Program-made: the position numbers and the translations under genes | Source: Parvularcula sp. BBD 1991-13 | Lineage (GTDB): Bacteria > Pseudomonadota > Alphaproteobacteria > Caulobacterales > Parvularculaceae | Direction of reading: 5' to 3' | Length of the DNA stretch: 64,000 bases | NCBI GenBank assembly: GCA_001657385.1 | Contig: LYSZ01000006.1 | Location: 1 to 64,000 of the forward strand | Part shown: in pieces, positions 1 through 7,544 of the stretch | Numbering within the stretch: position 1 is the stretch's first letter | Layout of the letters: each line of letters opens with the position of its first letter | Notes under the pieces: generated by a model | Seen by the model: only the letters and a program-made list of their open reading frames with translations | Told to the model about the DNA's origin: nothing | The model's database searches: none

Positions 1-105
1 GCGCCGGTCCTCCTCATAGCGGACCGACGCGGCGAGGTTGAGCCGCGCCGTTACGTCCATATCGGCGCTGGCGTAGGCGGCGATGACGGTCTGAAAAGGG
101 GCCGC
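1..105 (-). pseudogene. Truncated TonB-dependent receptor beta-barrel fragment (runs off the left edge)
   Basis: Read on the minus strand, this stretch encodes a peptide containing TVIAAYASADMDVTARLNLA followed by ASVRYEEDRR. That alternation of beta-strands ('YASA...RL.LAASVRYE') is typical of outer-membrane receptor barrels and resembles a mid-barrel stretch of the intact receptor at 12908-15040 (AAYASASFSLTDRLSLDAAL). The frame stays open upstream, but the translation there is arginine/proline-rich and unlike a receptor, and there is no room for a signal peptide, plug or first half of the barrel. I infer an N-terminally truncated remnant whose 3' part lies outside the window. It could instead be a very short domain protein; the assignment rests on about 35 residues. 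Confidence 0.4.
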
Positions 106-253
106 TTGAAAAGACTTGTTCACCGACGCTAACGCCGGCTTTTGGCGATTAATTCCCGCCGCCCCCATTCGCCTCGACCGGGGCGGCGGCGCCCCAAGAT
201 GGAAGGGGCCCCGGGATGGAAGGAGGCGAGACATCGCCATCGCCGGCCTCGCC

Positions 254-348
254 TGAACGACCTCCCTTAAACGACCTCCCCTGAAAAAGTTCCCCTGAAA
301 GATTTCCCACGAAGGGCTTACCCTGAAGGATTTCCCTTAAACCATTCC
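254..348. repeat. Degenerate tandem repeat, about seven 13-15 bp units
   Basis: Seven consecutive units follow the pattern T(G/T)AA-purine-rich-YNTCCC: 254-266, 267-281, 282-295, 296-309, 310-323, 324-336 and 337-348. Each begins TGAA, TTAA or CGAA and ends in a C-run. The tract is non-coding and sits between the receptor fragment and the protease gene. The rest of the gap (349-559) becomes AT-rich towards the protease start and shows no gene. Confidence 0.6.
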
Positions 349-559
349 GACCAGCGGCGCCGGCCCGGCGTTTGACCGTTCAACGCTCTGCGTCTGATGC
401 GGTTGTCTTACGCATTGCCTTATGTGATGGCCTCGCCCGCAGACGCCTTATCTTCTTCAATATCATGACAAGAATTTTATTTAGTTAATACACAGCCTCT
501 TTTTATGATTTCAGATTCGTGCTTAAAGTGTATTGTCAATAAAATTAGAGGAGATCCCT

Positions 560-1723
560 ATGGGAAAAAAATTCCTTTTAAGATCAGCGATTGCCGGCTT
601 TCTCGCCGTCGGATTGGCGTCGGCGGCTGCGGCTCAGACAGTGACAATGAACAACAACGGAAACGCGGTCGCCTATACGCCGTCTTTCGCCCCGGCGAAT
701 AAAATGACGGCCGCGCAGATGGAGAATGCGAAACCGCGCCTGCCGCTGCTGAAGGATATCAGCCAGCTTCCCAATATCGGGCTGTTGCAGGAATCGGAGT
801 CCGAATTTTCGCCTCAAGCCTTTGGCAGTTTCGGCGGCTTTCCTTTTACGTCGAGGATTGTCGCGCAACGGCCGAATTCCGATAACGGCGCCCCGGTCAA
901 CGCGGCCCCCTATCGCCAGACCGGCAAACTCTTCATGCGTTTCGGACAAAGTTTCTTTGTCTGCTCCGCGTCCGTCATCCGGCCCGGCCTGGTCCTGACC
1001 GCAGCGCACTGCGTGCATAATTTCGGCCAGGGCAATGCGGGCTTTGCGGACGAGGTGTTTTTCCAGCCCGCCAGACATAACGACAGCTTGCCCTACGGAG
1101 AGTGGACATCGCAGTCCATCATCATTCCGGGCGTTTACTTCAACGGCACCGACCGCTGCCTGCCCGGCGCCATAGGCATTGTGTGCGAAAACGACATCGC
1201 CATTCTGGTGATGAACGCCCGCATCAACGACAAGGGCGTCGAAGAAGAAATCGGCGACATTGTCGGCAGGTACAGCCTTTACCAGAACGATCAGGGGTAT
1301 ACTGAACTCGGCGGCGACGGCGATCTGGCGGCGCATCTGACGCAGATCTCTTATCCTCAGGCCGGGTATACGGGCGTCCGGATGATTCAGAACGAATCGG
1401 TTGCGGTTCAGGATTCTCCGCTGGCGCTCGGGCCGGATACGGATTTCAACCAGGTCGTCATCGGCTCCAACACGACGGGCGGCAGCAGCGGAGGCCCGTG
1501 GCTTCATAACTTCGGCAAGTCCGACGGCTATACGGGCACCCCGGCGGTGGATTCGAATCGCAACAGAGTGGCCGGCGTCACCAGCTGGGGCTTTGTCGAC
1601 GACTCGATCAAAATCCAGGGCGCGTCCCGGTTCGGCAACAACACCGCATTTCCCGAAGGCGGTCCGACCAACGTCAATACGCTCATCAACTTCGGTTGCA
1701 GCTTTGGCCCGTCCAAATGCTAA
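560..1723 (+). CDS. Secreted trypsin-like serine protease
   Basis: A 387-residue exported serine endopeptidase. The start chosen is the ATG preceded by an AGAGGAG ribosome site (547-553); the reading frame extends nine codons further upstream, but this start puts a clean signal peptide first (MGKKFLLRSA...ASAAAAQ, cleavage after about residue 25). The chymotrypsin-fold triad is visible: His150 in TAAHC, Asp212 in ENDIAIL, and Ser310 in GGSSGGPW. Cys135 and Cys151 could form the usual disulfide near the active-site His. About 100 residues precede the protease domain and could be a propeptide. It acts in the periplasm or outside the cell; the substrate is unknown. The gene stands alone, its leader is AT-rich compared with neighbours, and it ends in a strong terminator. 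Confidence 0.85.
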   Translation: MGKKFLLRSAIAGFLAVGLASAAAAQTVTMNNNGNAVAYTPSFAPANKMTAAQMENAKPRLPLLKDISQLPNIGLLQESESEFSPQAFGSFGGFPFTSRIVAQRPNSDNGAPVNAAPYRQTGKLFMRFGQSFFVCSASVIRPGLVLTAAHCVHNFGQGNAGFADEVFFQPARHNDSLPYGEWTSQSIIIPGVYFNGTDRCLPGAIGIVCENDIAILVMNARINDKGVEEEIGDIVGRYSLYQNDQGYTELGGDGDLAAHLTQISYPQAGYTGVRMIQNESVAVQDSPLALGPDTDFNQVVIGSNTTGGSSGGPWLHNFGKSDGYTGTPAVDSNRNRVAGVTSWGFVDDSIKIQGASRFGNNTAFPEGGPTNVNTLINFGCSFGPSKC

Positions 1724-1792
1724 TCCGCTGAAGTCTTCACGGATTTTGTCTTTACTGTTTTGACCCGTGTCAAAGCGCGTAACGCAAAGAAG

Positions 1793-1819
1793 AAAGGGCC
1801 GTTTTTCGGCCCTTTTTTT
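1793..1819 (+). terminator. Rho-independent terminator of the protease gene
   Basis: A 9-bp perfect stem AAAGGGCCG / CGGCCCTTT with a five-T loop, followed by a run of T. It lies 70 bp after the protease stop and faces the convergent MBL-fold nuclease gene. The A-run on the left side could make it work in both directions. Confidence 0.85.
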
Positions 1820-1951
1820 CACCCCCCGCCGTCGGCCGGCGTCCCGGGATAAAGGGCGTAGGGACGAAAGAGCGGTGCTCATCCCGGCGATTGAATCAAT
1901 CACCCCCAGCGTCGGCAGTAGTCTCGACGCGTAGCGGCGAGCCGGCCGCCC

Positions 1952-3559
1952 TTATGGCTTTTCTGCGCCGTCTTCTTCCAGGGCGCGGCTGAGCCGGCGG
2001 AGTATTTTTCGGCGCGAGCGCTCGTCGGCGGCGCCTTCCAGCGCCTCGCGGATGTCCAGCGACAGCTGCGCAAGGTCGTTGTGCCAGTCAAGCTGCGCGA
2101 CGGCGAGCGGGTCGATACGCGGCCGCGGCGCCGGTTTCTCCCTGGCCGCAGGAAACGACAGCTCGAACTCGTCGTCCAGCGCCGGGAGCACAACCCTGTC
2201 TCCGGATAATCCGGCGTCCGCCAACCGCGCCTTCAACGCTTCGCGCGCGGGCTGCTCGCCATGGGTCAGGAACACGCCGCGCCGGATCGGCATGCGCGCC
2301 AGGATCCATTCCTGCAATTCCAGGGCGTCGGCGTGGCCCGAGTAAATGTCGAGCTTCTGAATCCGCGCGCGCACCTTGACGTCCTCTCCCTGGATGCGCA
2401 CCGCCCTCTTGCCCGCAAGCAAGAGCGCGCCAAGCGTTCCCGGCGCCTGATACCCGACCAGGAGAACGGTCGCATGCCGGTCCCACAATCGCCGCTTCAG
2501 GTGATGGCGAATGCGGCCCGCCTCGCACATGCCGCTGGCGGCGACGATGATCACGCCGCTTCTGTACTGATTGATTTTTTTGCTTTCGTTGACGCTTTCG
2601 GTGAACACGAAGTTTTCGTTGCGGAACAGATCGCGCCCCGGCGACATGTCTTCCAGGGCGTCGGCGTGGCGCGCAAACGTCTTCGTCGCCCGGATCGCCA
2701 GCGGCGAATCCAGGAAAACGAGATGCTCCTCGATGGCGCCGCCGTTCATCAGCCGGCTGATGTCCGCGAGCAATTCCTGCGTGCGCTCGACGCTGAAGGC
2801 GGGGATCACCAGAACGCCGTTATTCGCCATGGCGCGCCGGATGACCGCGGCAAGCCTGTCGCGGCGCGCCGCCGGCGTCAGCGCTTCGCGGGTTTCATCG
2901 CCATAGGTTGCTTCGCATATGAGATAATCGACGCCGCTCGGTCCGTCCGGGTCGGGATGAAACAGTTTGTGCTCCGGGCCGATATCGCCGGAGAACAGCA
3001 GCCGCATCGGATCGCCGCCGCCATGTTCCTGGGCGAGTTCGATTTCAACCGACGCGGCGCCCAATATGTGACCGGCGTTCCAGAACCGGACACGCACCCC
3101 CCGGCCCGGCGAGAACCACGCCTGATAACTGACGGGGTTGAACCGTTCCATCGCCGCCTCGCCATCCGCCTGCGTATAGATCGGATCGACGGGCGCCTTG
3201 CCGCGCTGCTGGTTGCGGCGGTTGAGAAACTCAACTTCCGATTCCTGAATGTAGCCGCTGTCGGGCAGCATGAATCGCAACAGATCGCGCGTACCCTCGG
3301 TTGCATAAACGCGCCCCTGGAAGCCCTGTTTGATGAGTTTCGGCACGAGCCCGCTATGGTCGATATGGGCATGGGTCAGCAGGACGAAGTCAACGCCTTC
3401 CGGCGCGAACGGAAAATCCGCATAGTTAAGGCTTTTCAGCGTCTTCGAGCCCTGGAACATCCCGCAATCGACGAGAAATTTCAGCCCGTTATGCCTAATC
3501 AGGTAGCACGAGCCCGTCACCGTGCCGGCGGCGCCGAAGAACTTGATCGCAGTCTTCAT
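1952..3559 (-). CDS. Beta-CASP metallo-beta-lactamase-fold RNA nuclease
   Basis: A 535-residue cytosolic protein of the RNA-processing exonuclease (YSH1/RNase J-related) branch of the metallo-beta-lactamase superfamily. The dinuclear zinc motif HAHIDH is at residues 63-68. The later ligands are GHILGAAS (His) and FSGDIG (Asp). The beta-CASP motifs follow: an acidic residue near ICEATYGDETR, SGHADALELQEW (His) and LTHGEQPA (His). No separate KH or S1 domain is apparent. Family members cleave or trim RNA; the substrate here is unknown. Its start codon overlaps the stop of the PRPP-synthetase homologue by 4 bp, making it the last gene of a three-gene operon. In that context it would supply nucleotides from RNA for the two salvage enzymes upstream; this link is inference. 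Confidence 0.9.
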   Translation of the reverse strand: MKTAIKFFGAAGTVTGSCYLIRHNGLKFLVDCGMFQGSKTLKSLNYADFPFAPEGVDFVLLTHAHIDHSGLVPKLIKQGFQGRVYATEGTRDLLRFMLPDSGYIQESEVEFLNRRNQQRGKAPVDPIYTQADGEAAMERFNPVSYQAWFSPGRGVRVRFWNAGHILGAASVEIELAQEHGGGDPMRLLFSGDIGPEHKLFHPDPDGPSGVDYLICEATYGDETREALTPAARRDRLAAVIRRAMANNGVLVIPAFSVERTQELLADISRLMNGGAIEEHLVFLDSPLAIRATKTFARHADALEDMSPGRDLFRNENFVFTESVNESKKINQYRSGVIIVAASGMCEAGRIRHHLKRRLWDRHATVLLVGYQAPGTLGALLLAGKRAVRIQGEDVKVRARIQKLDIYSGHADALELQEWILARMPIRRGVFLTHGEQPAREALKARLADAGLSGDRVVLPALDDEFELSFPAAREKPAPRPRIDPLAVAQLDWHNDLAQLSLDIREALEGAADERSRRKILRRLSRALEEDGAEKP

Positions 3560-4455
3560 GTTATGAACTCCCGGCGCAGCGCCTCGGCGATCAACGGCGC
3601 AACGGCGCCGGCGTTCGTCACATGGGCGATCGTATCGGTGCTTCTGACGCCGTCGAGCCCCGCGGCGCGCAACGCCTCAAGGTCTTCGGCGGAACACAGG
3701 GCGTGCACGACCAGCGCCTCGGCGGAAGCGGCCCCGCTGTCCAGCACCATGCGGCATGCCGCGGCGAGGGTGGCGCCGGACGATACGACATCGTCCAAAA
3801 GGCAGACATGTTTGCCGGCGAACCGTGTTTTGTCGTCAGCGCTGACGGAGACCGTGCGGTCGCCATGCCGCACCTTCGACAAGACCGTATAGGGAATATT
3901 CGCACACTGCGCCGTCCGCTGCGTCCATGCCCGCGCTTCCTCATCGGGACCGACGAGAAGCGTGTTGTCGCGAGCCCCGCGCGCCATGATCATCTCGGCC
4001 AGAACCGGCGACGCGGAAAGCGCAACGGCGCGAATATCGGGAAAAACAAGATCGAGGCTTTTGACCCGGTGCAAATGGGGCTCCACGGTGACAAGTCCGT
4101 CGATCCACGGCGACAGCATTTTCGCGATCACCCGTTGCGACACCGCCTCGCCGGAGGAAAACGCCTTGTCCTGGCGCATGTAACACAGATAGGGCGCGAC
4201 AAGAATAATGGTTTCGGCGCCCAGATCGCGAAGGGCGGACGCGGCAAGAATGAGCGGCGTCAGTTTTTCGTCGGGATGATCGAGCGCGTGCACCAGTATC
4301 GTTGTTTCCGCGGCGCCGTTCGCACGCACCCGCGTCTCGCCATCGGGGAAACGCCGCGCGTCGATCGGCGCCGCGGCGAATCCCGTCACCGCCGCCAGGG
4401 CGTGCGCCGCGGCCATGTTTTCCGGCGTCGCCGCGATCACTACGTCTCGTAACAT
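3556..4455 (-). CDS. Ribose-phosphate pyrophosphokinase (PRPP synthetase) homologue
   Basis: A 299-residue phosphoribosyltransferase-fold protein related to PRPP synthetase, which transfers pyrophosphate from ATP to ribose 5-phosphate. Visible elements are the F-x-DGE segment ([10 protein letters not shown], residues 35-44), the flexible-loop-like [11 protein letters not shown] (194-204) and the PRPP-binding loop DDVVSSGAT (221-229). Where housekeeping enzymes carry a DLH-type metal/ATP motif this protein has VEPHLHR (124-130), and its pyrophosphate-loop segment is GPDEEARA. It is therefore probably not the housekeeping Prs but a divergent paralogue. It sits between the phosphorylase (16-bp overlap) and the beta-CASP nuclease (4-bp overlap), which argues for co-translation and a role in salvaging the phosphorylated ribose made by the phosphorylase. 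Confidence 0.85.
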   Translation of the reverse strand: MLRDVVIAATPENMAAAHALAAVTGFAAAPIDARRFPDGETRVRANGAAETTILVHALDHPDEKLTPLILAASALRDLGAETIILVAPYLCYMRQDKAFSSGEAVSQRVIAKMLSPWIDGLVTVEPHLHRVKSLDLVFPDIRAVALSASPVLAEMIMARGARDNTLLVGPDEEARAWTQRTAQCANIPYTVLSKVRHGDRTVSVSADDKTRFAGKHVCLLDDVVSSGATLAAACRMVLDSGAASAEALVVHALCSAEDLEALRAAGLDGVRSTDTIAHVTNAGAVAPLIAEALRREFIT

Positions 4456-5966
4456 GGCGCGTTCTCGTTGCTCGTTCGTTTTTCGCCGATGACGACGCCG
4501 GCGTTTTCCTCGACAAGCTCCATCGCAAACTCGAAGTCGGACTGAAAGCAGGAATGCACCCTGTACAAGGGCTCGCCTTTTACAACCGGCTCGCCGATTT
4601 TCTTGAACAGGTCGATGCCGGCGCCCTTGTCCATCGGCGCGCCCGCAAGGCGCGCGACCCGGCCTAACCGATGGCAGTCCATGGCGCTGACGACGCCGGA
4701 CCGCGCCGCCTGGACATCCGCGGTGATGGCGCCCAGGGCGTATTGCTGCGGCGCGGCGCCCTGCGCCTCGACGATCCGCTCCATCGCCGCCAGCGCCGCC
4801 CCGGAATCCAACAGCGCCTGCGCCCTCGCCCGCCCGGCGCCGCCGCGCAAATCCGGATCGAACTCCAGCACCTTACCGGCCAGCAGCAACGCCCGCGCCC
4901 TCAAGTCGCCCGGCGCCCGAGGCGAATTGCGCAGCACCGCCATGACGTCGCGCGCTTCGAGAACGGGGCCGACGCCGCGGCCGACCGGTTGGCTGCCGTC
5001 CGTCAGGATCACGTCAAGCGACAGCCCCATCTCATCGCCGACAAATTCAAAAAGCTTCCGTAGGCCGATCGCTTCGCTTCGTGAGCGGACTTTCGCGCTT
5101 GGGCCGACGGGAATGTCGATCAGCAGATGCGTCGACCCCGCCGCGACTTTCTTGGAGAGGATCGACGCGACCATCTGTTCTCTCGTATCGATGCGCAAGG
5201 GGCGCTCCACGGAGATCAGAACGTCGTCAGCGGGGGACAGATTGACATGCCCGCCCCACACCAGGCACGCCTTTTCCCGCTCGACCACGGCGCGCATTTC
5301 CTCCGCGGTGAGATCGACGCGCGCCAGGACTTCCATCGTATCCGCCGTACCGGCGGGGGACGTGATCGCGCGCGACGAGGTTTTCGGCATGTAAAGACCG
5401 TGCGCAGCGACAATCGGCGTGACGATCATCGACGTCCGGTTGCCCGGCACGCCCCCGATGCAATGCTTGTCGACGACGATCGGCCAGTCCCATCGCAGGG
5501 ACCGGCCCGCATTCGCCATCGCCCGTGTCAGGGACAGGACTTCCCGCGTCGTCATGAAACTTGCCGAGGAAATCAGAAACGCCGCGATTTCCATCGGCGA
5601 ATAGCGAAAGGCGGCGATGTCCCCGATCACCGCTTCAATCTGCGACGGCGTCATTTCCGCACCGTCGATCTTTGCGCGCACCGCGTCGAGGCTTTTGCGG
5701 GGCGCGGCCTGCGCGATCGAAACCTCGGCCCCCTCGGCGAGACCAAGCCGCCGGAAAGCGGGCGAGGCCAGCCCCAGTTCATCCGCGCGCACAATGCCGT
5801 CATCGTCAGCGATAATCAGCGTCGCAAGGATTGTCTTGTGATCGCTGACAACCTCGATCTTTTTCAGAGCCGTGAACTCCTCGGCCCGGTACGCGACGCA
5901 GTTCCTGGAAAGGAACGCGGTGTTTTCCGGCGCGGTGTCGACCGCAACATTCTTCAGCTTGAGCAT
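4440..5966 (-). CDS. Thymidine/AMP phosphorylase family protein (TYPH2 type)
   Basis: A 508-residue nucleoside or nucleotide phosphorylase of the long class related to archaeal AMP phosphorylase. An N-terminal double-psi-like domain (about residues 1-90) precedes the alpha domain and the signature [14 protein letters not shown] (167-180), followed by [20 protein letters not shown]. Thymidine phosphorylase lacks such an N-terminal extension; AMP phosphorylases have one and act on nucleoside 5'-monophosphates, giving base plus ribose 1,5-bisphosphate. It is the first gene of the operon with the PRPP-synthetase homologue and the nuclease. Its promoter region contains an FNR/FixK-type palindrome and a 17-bp tandem repeat. 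Thymidine phosphorolysis remains possible; NMP phosphorolysis fits the operon better. Confidence 0.85.
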   Translation of the reverse strand: MLKLKNVAVDTAPENTAFLSRNCVAYRAEEFTALKKIEVVSDHKTILATLIIADDDGIVRADELGLASPAFRRLGLAEGAEVSIAQAAPRKSLDAVRAKIDGAEMTPSQIEAVIGDIAAFRYSPMEIAAFLISSASFMTTREVLSLTRAMANAGRSLRWDWPIVVDKHCIGGVPGNRTSMIVTPIVAAHGLYMPKTSSRAITSPAGTADTMEVLARVDLTAEEMRAVVEREKACLVWGGHVNLSPADDVLISVERPLRIDTREQMVASILSKKVAAGSTHLLIDIPVGPSAKVRSRSEAIGLRKLFEFVGDEMGLSLDVILTDGSQPVGRGVGPVLEARDVMAVLRNSPRAPGDLRARALLLAGKVLEFDPDLRGGAGRARAQALLDSGAALAAMERIVEAQGAAPQQYALGAITADVQAARSGVVSAMDCHRLGRVARLAGAPMDKGAGIDLFKKIGEPVVKGEPLYRVHSCFQSDFEFAMELVEENAGVVIGEKRTSNENAPCYET

Positions 5967-5982
5967 TTTCGCCGTCGCCCCC

Positions 5983-6050
5983 GTCGCTTGAGCAAACTTG
6001 TCGCTTGAGCAAACTTGTCGCTTCAGCCAGCCCGCCGCCTGAACAAGCCT
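5983..6050. repeat. 17-bp tandem repeat in the phosphorylase leader
   Basis: Units 5983-5999 and 6000-6016 are identical (GTCGCTTGAGCAAACTT). Units 6017-6033 and 6034-6050 are degenerate, and a partial fifth begins GTCGC at 6051. The array lies between the phosphorylase start (5966) and the FNR-type palindrome at 6095, so gain or loss of a unit would shift that spacing by 17 bp. Confidence 0.75.
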
Positions 6051-6094
6051 GTCGCATGGTTCCGGTTAGCCTAACCCCGCCCCCCGAAAGAAAC

Positions 6095-6108
6095 TTGATC
6101 TCGATCAA
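6095..6108. promoter_or_regulatory. FNR/FixK/Anr-type operator
   Basis: A perfect palindrome TTGAT-CTCG-ATCAA, matching the consensus TTGAT-N4-ATCAA of FNR/FixK/Anr regulators, which control genes in response to low oxygen. Its centre is about 132 bp from the ATP-grasp start and 136 bp from the phosphorylase start, so it could serve both divergent operons. CRP-family relatives with similar half-sites cannot be excluded. Confidence 0.7.
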
Positions 6109-6232
6109 CGCATTGCCGAGGGGCCGCATCCGATCATACCGGGCCTTACGGCTGTGCGCTTCCCGGTTTTTACCGGTTTTGCATTGAGCCAGAGCAATGA
6201 GCAACGCCTTTCCATGAGCATAATGCGGCCCC

Positions 6233-7534
6233 ATGAAAAATGTCGGCGTTGTCGGATACGATGCGTTCAATCGGGAGCTGCTGAGCGAGCTTCGCGATCC
6301 CCACGGCTTCGCCTTTCACGGACTGCTCGACTATGAAGAAGCGGTTCGTCCGGCGTCGGGCCGCATTGACTTCGACGCCCTTGTCGCCCTTGCGGAGCGC
6401 CGCATAGGCGATCTCCCCGCGCCGCTCGACGCGGTCATCGGCTGGTGGGACTTTCCGACCTCGGCGATTGCGCCGCTGTTGAAACGCCGCCATGGCCTGC
6501 CCGGTCCGGCGCTGGAAGCGGTCGCCGCCTGCGAACACAAATACTGGTCGCGTCTCGAACAGGCCGCCGTCCTGCCCGATCTCGTTCCCCGGTTTCAGGC
6601 GCTGGATCCGTTTACGGACGATCCATGGCGGACGATCGACCTGCCGACGCCGTTCTGGATCAAACCCGTCAAGGCCCATTCCTCCTATCTTGGATTCAAG
6701 ATCGACGGCGAGGCGGATTTCGCCCGCGTCCTGCCGCTGATACGCGCCGGGATCGGCCATTTCGGCGAGCCGTTCAATACATTCTTGCAATCGGTCGACG
6801 TGCCCGCACAAGTCGCGCCGATCGACGGCAATCACTGCATCGCCGAAACCATCATCTCGGAAGGAAGCCAATGCACGCTTGAAGGATACGTCCAGGACGG
6901 CAAAACGACGGTCTATGGCGTGGTCGATTCAATCCGCGAGGGGCGTCACCGCTCGTCGTTTTCACGTTATCAATATCCCTCCCGCCTCCCCGCCGGCGTT
7001 CAGACCCGAATGATAGAGGCTGCGGCTCTTTACATGCGGCGGATCGGCTACGACAGTGCGCCGTTCAACATGGAGTTCTACTGGTCGCCGGTCGACGACA
7101 GGATTCGCCTGCTCGAAGTGAACACGCGGATTTCCAAATCGCACAGTCCCTTGTTCGCCATGGTCGACGGCGCGCCGCATCAGCAGATTGCGCTCGACCT
7201 CGCCCTGGGGAAAAGACCGCGCATTCCGGAACGCGAGGGGCCCCACCGGATTGCGGCGAAATTCATGATGCGCGTATTCGAGGACGCAGTCATACGCCGG
7301 GCGCCGGATGCATCGGACCTCGCGACACTCAACCAGCAGGCGCCGGATATTCGTGTACGAATTATGACGGCGCCCGGCGAACGCCTGTCGCACATGCCCT
7401 ATCAGGACAGCTACAGCTATGAAATTGCGGAGTTGTTCGTGGGCGCATCGTCGCAAGAAGCCCTGTTGGAGAAATACCGGGCCGCGGCGCGCCTTCTTCC
7501 CTTCGAATTCGCGCCGCCCGAGACCGAAAGATGA
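6233..7534 (+). CDS. ATP-grasp domain protein
   Basis: A 433-residue soluble protein with an ATP-grasp fold. The N-terminal region (1-110) looks like a pre-ATP-grasp domain (MKNVGVVGYDAF...). The nucleotide-binding lysine is probably in PFWIKPVKAHSSYLG (about residues 142-156), and metal-binding acid and asparagine residues lie in LLEVNTRISKSHSP. Such enzymes join a carboxylate to an amine or thiol through an acyl-phosphate; substrates here are unknown. The first ATG after a weak ribosome site is used. The CocE/NonD hydrolase starts 10 bp downstream, so the two are probably co-transcribed from the FNR-box promoter. A biosynthetic amide/peptide ligase is the best guess. Confidence 0.75.
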   Translation: MKNVGVVGYDAFNRELLSELRDPHGFAFHGLLDYEEAVRPASGRIDFDALVALAERRIGDLPAPLDAVIGWWDFPTSAIAPLLKRRHGLPGPALEAVAACEHKYWSRLEQAAVLPDLVPRFQALDPFTDDPWRTIDLPTPFWIKPVKAHSSYLGFKIDGEADFARVLPLIRAGIGHFGEPFNTFLQSVDVPAQVAPIDGNHCIAETIISEGSQCTLEGYVQDGKTTVYGVVDSIREGRHRSSFSRYQYPSRLPAGVQTRMIEAAALYMRRIGYDSAPFNMEFYWSPVDDRIRLLEVNTRISKSHSPLFAMVDGAPHQQIALDLALGKRPRIPEREGPHRIAAKFMMRVFEDAVIRRAPDASDLATLNQQAPDIRVRIMTAPGERLSHMPYQDSYSYEIAELFVGASSQEALLEKYRAAARLLPFEFAPPETER

Positions 7535-7544
7535 GGGCCGCGAC

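Noticed and set aside
254-348. CRISPR array
   Set aside because: Units are 13-15 bp, contiguous and degenerate, with no spacers and no cas genes in the window.
1889-1901. Second FNR-like palindrome GATTGAATCAATC
   Set aside because: Half-sites are separated by one base instead of four, so the spacing does not fit FNR/FixK; it lies between convergent gene ends.
584-1903. Long open frame on the strand opposite the protease gene
   Set aside because: It mirrors the third-position GC of the real gene, is rich in Arg/Ala/Gly/Asp and has no family features; the plus-strand gene has a signal peptide, triad and terminator.
2261-3892. Plus-strand open frame over the nuclease and PRPP-synthetase homologue
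   Set aside because: Antisense shadow; both minus-strand genes have clear domain motifs.
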